The notes under the pieces were generated by a model. It was given only the letters and a program-made list of their open reading frames with translations. It searched no databases and was not told the origin of the DNA. The position numbers and the translations under genes are program-made. Of a stretch of DNA of 10,155 nt, positions 5,026-10,155 are shown piece by piece. This stretch comes from an uncultured Roseateles sp. (GTDB taxonomy: Bacteria > Pseudomonadota > Gammaproteobacteria > Burkholderiales > Burkholderiaceae), in NCBI GenBank assembly GCA_946480605.1, contig CAMLKW010000165.1, positions 1-10,155 on the forward strand, given 5' to 3'. Each line of letters starts with the position of its first letter. Position 1 is the stretch's first letter.

Positions 5026-7092
5026 GTGGCTGAGGTCGGGCCACTCTGCGTGTTGCGCGTCGCGGTTGATGCGCCTCAACACAGCGGCCTGAGCGGCCCG
5101 CTTGACTACGCGAGTGAGCAGGCGCTCACGCCGGGCTCGCTGGTGCGGGTGCCGTTGGGCAAGCGCGAGTTGTTGGGTGTGGTGTGGCCCGGCGAGGCGA
5201 TGCCCGATCCGTCGCTGTCGCTGAAACCGCTAACGGCTGTCTTCGACGCGCTGCCGCCGCTGAGAGGCGACTGGTGCCGGCTGCTGGACTTCGCTGCCGG
5301 CTATTACCAGCGCAGCGTCGGCGAATTGGCCAGCGCCGTGCTGCCGCCACAACTGCGCGAGCTGTCGCCGGAGCAACTCGCGGCGCGGCTGCGCAAGCTG
5401 GAGCGCAAGTCGGCGAAGGCGGCCGCCACCGAGCCGGTGCGGCCGGAGCTTGCGCCTGAACAGGCTCACGCGGTCGAACACCTGCAGGCCTGCATCGCCG
5501 GCGACGCCGCGAGCAAGCCCGTGCTGCTGTTCGGCGTCACGGGCAGCGGCAAGACCGAGGTCTACCTGCGCGCGGCCGAGGCCGCGCTGGCAGCCGGCCG
5601 GCAGGTGCTGGTGCTGGTGCCCGAGATCAACCTGACGCCGCAACTGGAGACCCGCTTCACCGAGCGCTTCGCGGCGCTGCTGCCGCAGCCCATGGCCATC
5701 GTGTCGCTGCACAGCGCGCTGACGCCCGCCCAGCGCCTGCAGAACTGGCTGGCCGCCCACCTGGGCCGTGCGCGGCTGGTGCTGGGCACGCGGCTGGCCG
5801 TGTTCGCGTCATTGCCGGAGCTGGGGCTGATCGTCGTCGACGAGGAGCACGACCCCTCCTACAAGCAGCAGGACGGTGCCCGCTATTCGGCGCGCGATCT
5901 GGCCGTGTGGCGCGCGCACGACCTGAAGATCCCGGTCGTGCTGGGCTCGGCGACCCCGTCGCTGGAGAGCTGGCAGCACGCCGAATCGGGCCGATACGAG
6001 CGGTTGACGCTGGCCACGCGCATCGGCGGCGGCGCGCTGCCCAAGGTCAGGCTGTTCGACATGAAGGCGCTGCCGCCATCGCCCGGCGTGACGACGGCGC
6101 TGACCGCGCCGCTGCTGGCCGAGCTGAAGCTCCGGCTGGAGCGCGGCGAGCAAAGCCTGGTGTTCCTGAACCGGCGGGGCTACGCGCCCGTGCTGCATTG
6201 CGGCGAGTGCCAGTGGAAGAGCGACTGCCCGCACTGCAGCGCCTGGCGCGTCTTCCACAAACGCGACCGCACATTGCGCTGCCATCACTGCGGCTACACC
6301 GAGCGTGTGCCCGCTGCCTGCCCGAACTGCGGCAATCACGATATCGCGCCGCTGGGCCGAGGCACCGAGCGGCTGGAGGAGCAGTTGGCCGAGGCGCTAC
6401 CCGGCGCGCGCGTACTGCGCATCGACGCCGACTCCACGCGCCGCAAGGGCGAGTTGGAGGCCCAGCTGAAGGCCGTGCACGACGGCGACGTGGACATCCT
6501 GGTCGGCACGCAGATGGTGACCAAGGGGCACGACTTCCGGCGCATCCGCTTCGTCGCGGCCGTGAACCCGGACGGCGCGTTGTTCAGCAGCGACTTCCGT
6601 GCGCCCGAGCGCCTGTTCGCGCTGCTGATGCAGGCCGGCGGCCGGGCGGGGCGCGACGCCTCAGGCGAGTCGCCGAGCGAGATGTGGGTGCAGACCTGGC
6701 ATCACGACCACGGGCTGTACCAGGCGCTGGCGCGGCACGACTACGAGCGCTTTGCGCGCGACCAACTGGCCGAGCGCCAGTCGGCCGGGCTGCCACCGTT
6801 TTCGCACCTGGCCTTGCTGCGCGCCGAGGCGCGCACCGCGGAGGCGGCCAAGGCCTTCCTGACGGCCGCGGCGGAACTGTTGCAGGACAGCCACGTGCTG
6901 GTCTACCCGCCCGTGCCGCATGCGGTGGCGCGGGTGGCGGACGTGGAGCGCATGCAGATGCTGGTGGAGGCCGGCCAGCGCGGACGGCTGCAGGCCTTCC
7001 TGCGTGAGTGGGTGCCGGCGCTGATCGCGCTGAAGCGCGAGCACAAGGCGGTACTGCGCTGGGCCGTGGACGTGGACCCGCTGGCGATCTGA
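5026..7092 (+). CDS. priA: Primosomal protein N' (replication restart helicase PriA)
   Basis: Superfamily 2 3'-5' helicase that recognises abandoned forks and D-loops and directs reloading of the replicative helicase. The 688 residues run as an N-terminal DNA-binding part (about 1-140), then the helicase core: Walker A GVTGSGKTE (170-178), DEEH (272-275), GSATPSLESW, GTQMVTKGHDF (494-504) and QAGGRAGR (536-543). Inserted in the core is the zinc module with all eight cysteines (392, 395, 401, 404, 419, 422, 432, 435). Start: GTG 5026 has GGAG at 5016-5019, 6 bases upstream, and gives a family-like N-terminus (GPLCVLRVAVDAP); TTG 5020 and TTG 4987 are weaker alternatives. Slightly shorter than E. 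coli PriA (732). It converges on the next gene with 19 bases between them and no obvious terminator. Confidence 0.97.
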   Translation: MAEVGPLCVLRVAVDAPQHSGLSGPLDYASEQALTPGSLVRVPLGKRELLGVVWPGEAMPDPSLSLKPLTAVFDALPPLRGDWCRLLDFAAGYYQRSVGELASAVLPPQLRELSPEQLAARLRKLERKSAKAAATEPVRPELAPEQAHAVEHLQACIAGDAASKPVLLFGVTGSGKTEVYLRAAEAALAAGRQVLVLVPEINLTPQLETRFTERFAALLPQPMAIVSLHSALTPAQRLQNWLAAHLGRARLVLGTRLAVFASLPELGLIVVDEEHDPSYKQQDGARYSARDLAVWRAHDLKIPVVLGSATPSLESWQHAESGRYERLTLATRIGGGALPKVRLFDMKALPPSPGVTTALTAPLLAELKLRLERGEQSLVFLNRRGYAPVLHCGECQWKSDCPHCSAWRVFHKRDRTLRCHHCGYTERVPAACPNCGNHDIAPLGRGTERLEEQLAEALPGARVLRIDADSTRRKGELEAQLKAVHDGDVDILVGTQMVTKGHDFRRIRFVAAVNPDGALFSSDFRAPERLFALLMQAGGRAGRDASGESPSEMWVQTWHHDHGLYQALARHDYERFARDQLAERQSAGLPPFSHLALLRAEARTAEAAKAFLTAAAELLQDSHVLVYPPVPHAVARVADVERMQMLVEAGQRGRLQAFLREWVPALIALKREHKAVLRWAVDVDPLAI

Positions 7093-7111
7093 CGCCGGCC
7101 GGCAGGGCTGC

Positions 7112-7489
7112 TCAGCGCTGGGGCGTGTGGGGCAGGGTGCTGGCCAGCGCGGCGGCGCGGCGCTGCTGCTCCTGGCGGCGCAGCGCGCGCACCGCCGGGC
7201 GGAACAGCAGATAGCCGATCACGCCCAGGCCCATCAGCAGCATGCCGGCATCGATGTCCGTGATGAAGCCGTCGTCCCGGCTGCCGTCGATCTCGGCCGG
7301 CGCCTGGCCCTGCGTCCAGCGGCTGCCATTCAGGGCCGCCAGCCCGGTCGAGCCGAAGCGACCGGCGTCCGCCACCACCGTGGCCGCGCGCGAGTCCAGC
7401 GCCGCCTTGGCCTGGGCGTCAGGCGTGGCGCCGGCTCCTGCGGAGGAACACAGGGCGGCAAGGACGGCAGCGAGGACGAGGGCTTTCAT
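7112..7489 (-). CDS. Small exported single-pass membrane protein, unknown function
   Basis: Not recognised. The 125 residues begin with a Sec-type signal peptide (about 1-21, ending SSAGAGA, likely cut by signal peptidase I). The sequence ALC at 12-14 is a poor lipobox, so lipidation is unlikely. A polar Ala/Asp-rich segment (22-80) with an acidic patch before the membrane (DGSRDDGFITDIDAG) is followed by one hydrophobic segment (about 81-96, GMLLMGLGVIGYLLF) and a strongly basic Arg/Gln tail (97-125). This predicts a short periplasmic domain, one membrane span and a cytoplasmic tail. ATG 7489 has a weak GGTGAG ribosome site (7503-7498). It is convergent with priA and lies 150 bases downstream of rep on the same strand. 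Codon use and the signal peptide support a real gene. Confidence 0.7.
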   Translation of the reverse strand: MKALVLAAVLAALCSSAGAGATPDAQAKAALDSRAATVVADAGRFGSTGLAALNGSRWTQGQAPAEIDGSRDDGFITDIDAGMLLMGLGVIGYLLFRPAVRALRRQEQQRRAAALASTLPHTPQR

Positions 7490-7554
7490 GATGCGGGCTC
7501 ACCGTGAAACTGAAGGGCTGGGACGCATTGTTCGCAGCCTAGCGTGGCTGAGGT

Positions 7555-7567
7555 GTGAAGACTTCAC
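7555..7567. repeat. Perfect 13-base palindrome upstream of the small membrane-protein gene
   Basis: GTGAAG (7555-7560) and CTTCAC (7562-7567) flank one central A. The palindrome lies 66 bases upstream of the start codon at 7489 and 73 bases beyond the rep stop, so it could be an operator for the small gene. No matching regulator is encoded in the window. Confidence 0.3.
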
Positions 7568-7593
7568 GCGCTCGGGGGGGACCCCCGCGAATG

Positions 7594-7639
7594 GGCGATC
7601 AAGCCCCATCGGGCTATTGCCATCGCCGCCGAATCGGCG
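7594..7639 (-). repeat. Nested hairpins directly after the rep stop
   Basis: Two inverted repeats follow rep on its strand. CGCCGA/TCGGCG around one base (7627-7639) starts immediately at the stop codon. A composite stem follows, with GGCGAT (7594-7599) pairing ATCGCC (7622-7627) and an inner hairpin AGCCC-CATC-GGGCT (7602-7615). No T-run follows on either strand, so this may protect the 3' end or assist Rho-dependent termination rather than act as a classic terminator. Confidence 0.4.
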
Positions 7640-9703
7640 TCAATCCCGCGGCGGCGGCTCGGCCTGGGCCGACACCCTGGCGGCCAGTTCGGCACGCATG
7701 CGCTTGAGCCTCTCGCGCGGGTCCTCGCGCGTGCTGCCCTCGTTGAGCTTCATCTCGGCCAGGAAGCGGCTGGGAATGCCCACCACCGTGTCGCGGCCCT
7801 TCTTGCGGCGGCGCAGCGTCGAGACGGCCAACGTCGTGCGGGCGCGGGTGATGCCCACGTACATGAGGCGGCGCTCCTCCTGCAGCGCCTCGGCGGTCAG
7901 CTCGGCCTCCTCGCGCTTGAAGGGCAGCAGGCCCTCGTTGACGCCGGCCAGCACGACGTGCGGCCATTCCAGCCCCTTGGACGCGTGCAGCGTCGTCAGC
8001 GTGACCTGGTCCTGCTCCTCGCCACGCTCGGCCAGCGACAGGATGACGGAGATGGTCTGGGCCACGTCCAGCACGCTCTGCTTGGGCTCGGTGAAGCTGA
8101 CGCCGCCTTCCTCGCTCTGCTGGCCGCCGCAGCGCTTGGCGACCCAGTCGACGAAATCCAGCACATTGCCCCAGCGCGCCTGGGCGACCTTCTCGTTCTC
8201 TTCGTTGTCGACGAGATGCTGCTCGTAGGCGATGTCCTTCAACCATTCGGTCAGCATCGCGTGCGCGGCGGTGTGGCCTTCGGTGTGGCGGGCCTTGTAC
8301 TGCAGCTCGTTCACGTAGCGCCCGAACTCGTGCAGGCTGTCCAGGCCGCGCTTGGTCAGCGCCGTCGCCAGGCTCTCGGAGAACAGCGCCTCGAACATGC
8401 TGCATTTCCACTGCGCCGAGAACGTGCCCAAAGCGCCCAGCGTCGTGTGGCCGATGCCGCGCTTCGGGGTGGTCACGGCGCGCAGGAAGGCCGGGTCGTC
8501 GTCCTGGTTCACCAGCAGGCGCAGCCAGGCGCACAGATCCTTGATCTCGGCCTTGTCAAAGAAGCTCTGGCCGCCCGACACCTTGTACGGGATCTGCGCG
8601 CGGCGCAGCGCCTGTTCGAACACGCGGGCCTGGTGGTTGGCGCGGTACAGGATGGCGAAGTCCTTGAACGCCGGACCCTTGCCGTCGGCGCGCAGCTGCT
8701 GGATGCGAGCCACGGCGCGCTCGGCCTCGTGCTCCTCGCCGTCGGCCTCCAGCAGTGCGATGGGTTCGCCGTCGCCGTACTCGCTCCACAGCTTCTTCTC
8801 GAACAGCTTGGGGTTGCCGGCAATGACGTTGTTGGCCGCGCGCAGGATGGAGCCGGTGGAGCGGTAGTTCTGCTCCAGCGGGATGACCTTCAGCGCCGGG
8901 TAGTCCTGCGGCAGACGCTTGAGGTTCTCGATGGTGGCGCCGCGCCAGCCGTAGATGGACTGGTCGTCGTCGCCCACGGCGGTGAACATGCCGCGCTCGC
9001 CCACCAGCGCCTTCAGCAACTCGTACTGCACGGCGTTGGTGTCCTGGTACTCGTCCACCAGCACGTAGCGCAGCTTGGTTCTCCACTTTTCGCGCGCCTC
9101 GGCGTCGGTGCTCAGCAGCTTCAGCGGCAGCGTGATGAGGTCGTCGAAGTCCACGGCCTGGTAGGCGGCCAGGCGTTCCTGGTAGCGCACCATCACGGCG
9201 GCGGCGGCGCGCTCATCGTCGTCCGCGGCGATCTGCGCGGCCTGCAAGGGGCCTACGCCGTTGTTCTTCCACAGCGAGATGGTCCACTGCCAGCGCCGTG
9301 CCTGGTTCATGTCGGTCGTGCCGCCGGCGTCCTTCAGCACGTTCAGCACATCGTCGCTGTCGAGGATGGAGAACTGCTCCTTCAAGCCGATGCGCGTGCC
9401 CTCCTCGCGCAGCAGGCGCACGCCCAGGGAGTGGAAGGTCGAGATGGCCAGGTCCTTGGCGGCCTTCTTGCCCACCAGCGCCTTGGCGCGCTCGCGCATT
9501 TCCTGCGCGGCCTTGTTGGTGAAGGTGATGGCCGCGATCTGGCTGGGCCGGTAGCCCGACACCAGCAACTGGGCGATCTTGGTCGTGATGACCTTGGTCT
9601 TGCCCGAGCCGGCCCCGGCGATGACCAGGCAGGGGCCGTCCAGGTGATGGACGGCGGCTAGCTGGGCCGGGTTGAGGCCGGCGGACGGCGGGGCGAAAGA
9701 CAT
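7640..9703 (-). CDS. rep: ATP-dependent DNA helicase Rep (UvrD/Rep family)
   Basis: Superfamily 1A 3'-5' helicase that clears protein roadblocks ahead of forks and assists restart. The 687 residues are close to E. coli Rep (673) and follow it more closely than UvrD: LNPAQLAAVHHLDGPCLVIA start with Q-motif Gln14, Walker A AGAGSGKT (29-36), TFTNKAA (60-66), TFHS (89-92), VDEYQDT (216-222), GDDDQSIYGWRG (244-255), LEQNYRS (276-282), KVSGGQSFF, TLHASKGLEW (571-580) and YVGITRAR (615-622). The C-terminal 40 residues are basic and then Pro-rich. ATG 9703 was chosen because upstream in-frame sequence is not family-like and overlaps the preceding gene; no strong Shine-Dalgarno sequence is seen. The gene starts 10 bases after the stop of the upstream membrane-protein gene, so the two are probably cotranscribed. 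Confidence 0.9.
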   Translation of the reverse strand: MSFAPPSAGLNPAQLAAVHHLDGPCLVIAGAGSGKTKVITTKIAQLLVSGYRPSQIAAITFTNKAAQEMRERAKALVGKKAAKDLAISTFHSLGVRLLREEGTRIGLKEQFSILDSDDVLNVLKDAGGTTDMNQARRWQWTISLWKNNGVGPLQAAQIAADDDERAAAAVMVRYQERLAAYQAVDFDDLITLPLKLLSTDAEAREKWRTKLRYVLVDEYQDTNAVQYELLKALVGERGMFTAVGDDDQSIYGWRGATIENLKRLPQDYPALKVIPLEQNYRSTGSILRAANNVIAGNPKLFEKKLWSEYGDGEPIALLEADGEEHEAERAVARIQQLRADGKGPAFKDFAILYRANHQARVFEQALRRAQIPYKVSGGQSFFDKAEIKDLCAWLRLLVNQDDDPAFLRAVTTPKRGIGHTTLGALGTFSAQWKCSMFEALFSESLATALTKRGLDSLHEFGRYVNELQYKARHTEGHTAAHAMLTEWLKDIAYEQHLVDNEENEKVAQARWGNVLDFVDWVAKRCGGQQSEEGGVSFTEPKQSVLDVAQTISVILSLAERGEEQDQVTLTTLHASKGLEWPHVVLAGVNEGLLPFKREEAELTAEALQEERRLMYVGITRARTTLAVSTLRRRKKGRDTVVGIPSRFLAEMKLNEGSTREDPRERLKRMRAELAARVSAQAEPPPRD

Positions 9704-9713
9704 GGGGTGCGCA

Positions 9714-10155
9714 TCATGCCACCCGAGCCACGCCTTCCCCTGGCAGCGCGCGCAAGCCCAGTCCCAGCAGCAGCAGCGCAAAGAACATGAAGCCGATGCG
9801 CGGCGCGTCCAGCAGGCTGTCGAATGCGCCCACGGTGCCGAAGCCGATCAGCGCCGCGACGATAGCCGGTGCCAGCGGGTGGTCGCGCCCGCGGCCGAAG
9901 CTCAGGCGCACCAGCACCAGCACATACAGGCTGCCGGCCAGCGCCAGCCCGATCAGGCCCTGCTCGAACAGCACATGCAGCGCCGCGTTCTTGATGTGCC
10001 AGGGCAGGTGGTGGCGGTCGCTGGAGAAGAACCAGTGCGCCATCTCGCGGTTGAAATCGCCGTTGACCAGCAGTGCCCGGCCCTGGCTGTCGTGCATGGC
10101 GATGCGGCTGATGTCCACGCGTGCGCCACGGCTGCCCAGCGACAGCGAGAACGTG
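9714..10155 (-). CDS. Polytopic membrane protein, C-terminal part (5' end outside window); possibly O-antigen ligase-like
   Basis: The frame is open to the window edge, so only the last 146 residues are seen. A soluble stretch comes first, with a beta-rich look (FSLSLGSRGARVDISRIA) and an NGDFNREMAHWFFSSDRHH motif reminiscent of a carbohydrate-binding-like segment. It is followed by HLPWHIKNAALHVLFEQGLI and three predicted membrane segments (around LIGLALAGSLYVLVLV, APAIVAALIGFGTVGAF and IGFMFFALLLLGLGLRAL). The pattern of a large extracytoplasmic loop followed by terminal membrane spans and the PWHIKN...FEQGL signature suggests a cell-surface polysaccharide ligase/polymerase-type protein, but I cannot confirm this. 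The GTG at 10118 is internal rather than a start, because the upstream residues read naturally in frame. rep follows after 10 bases. Confidence 0.65.
   Translation of the reverse strand, partial: TFSLSLGSRGARVDISRIAMHDSQGRALLVNGDFNREMAHWFFSSDRHHLPWHIKNAALHVLFEQGLIGLALAGSLYVLVLVRLSFGRGRDHPLAPAIVAALIGFGTVGAFDSLLDAPRIGFMFFALLLLGLGLRALPGEGVARVA

Noticed and set aside
5907..7007. Second plus-strand frame inside priA
   Set aside because: Arg/Ala-rich shadow of the priA frame; all helicase and zinc motifs are in the priA frame.
7126..7489. PEP-CTERM sorting signal or lipoprotein call for the small exported protein
   Set aside because: There is no PEP motif and the basic tail is about 29 residues long; Cys14 is preceded by Leu, not Gly or Ala, so the lipobox is poor.
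7958..9661. Long plus-strand open frame opposite rep
   Set aside because: Mirror of rep codon bias; the product is Val/Leu/Gln/His rich without motifs, whereas rep on the other strand carries every helicase motif.

Overview
The window reads as a high-GC betaproteobacterial chromosome, most likely Burkholderiales of the Roseateles/Rubrivivax/Leptothrix kind. This rests on protein character (AtpD/AtpC, HemE, PriA, Rep), heavily GC-biased third codon positions, and the order atpD-atpC ... hemE-priA, which is common in that group downstream of the ATP synthase operon. The genus is inference.

Layout. (1) 1-775: the end of the ATP synthase operon, with the atpD 3' part and complete atpC, closed by a perfect intrinsic terminator. 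(2) 836-2735: a self-contained unit of three consecutive lipoprotein genes (CsgG-like, DUF4810, GNA1162/DUF799), tightly spaced and closed by a second good terminator. This is the least understood functional unit here. (3) 2754-4706: two metabolic genes, a YeaD-type hexose-6-phosphate mutarotase and hemE (uroporphyrinogen decarboxylase). hemE has a -10-like GATAAT placed so that its mRNA could be leaderless. (4) 4707-5025: a 319-base gap holding one perfect and one near-perfect DnaA-box-like motif, each within a quasi-palindrome, flanking a GC-rich nested inverted repeat. (5) 5026-7092: priA, the replication restart helicase. (6) Minus strand, 7112-10155: an unrecognised small exported membrane protein, then rep (UvrD/Rep-type 3'-5' helicase), preceded by the C-terminal part of a polytopic membrane protein that runs off the window.

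How they fit together. AtpD/AtpC belong to the F1 sector of ATP synthase. The three lipoproteins probably form one outer-membrane assembly. HemE is a step of tetrapyrrole synthesis. PriA and Rep both act on stalled forks, and here they lie in one neighbourhood on opposite strands, with DnaA-box-like sites in front of priA. Most of the window is ordinary housekeeping DNA. The lipoprotein trio and the hemE-priA gap deserve a second look. No tRNA, rRNA, CRISPR array, insertion sequence or phage gene was seen.
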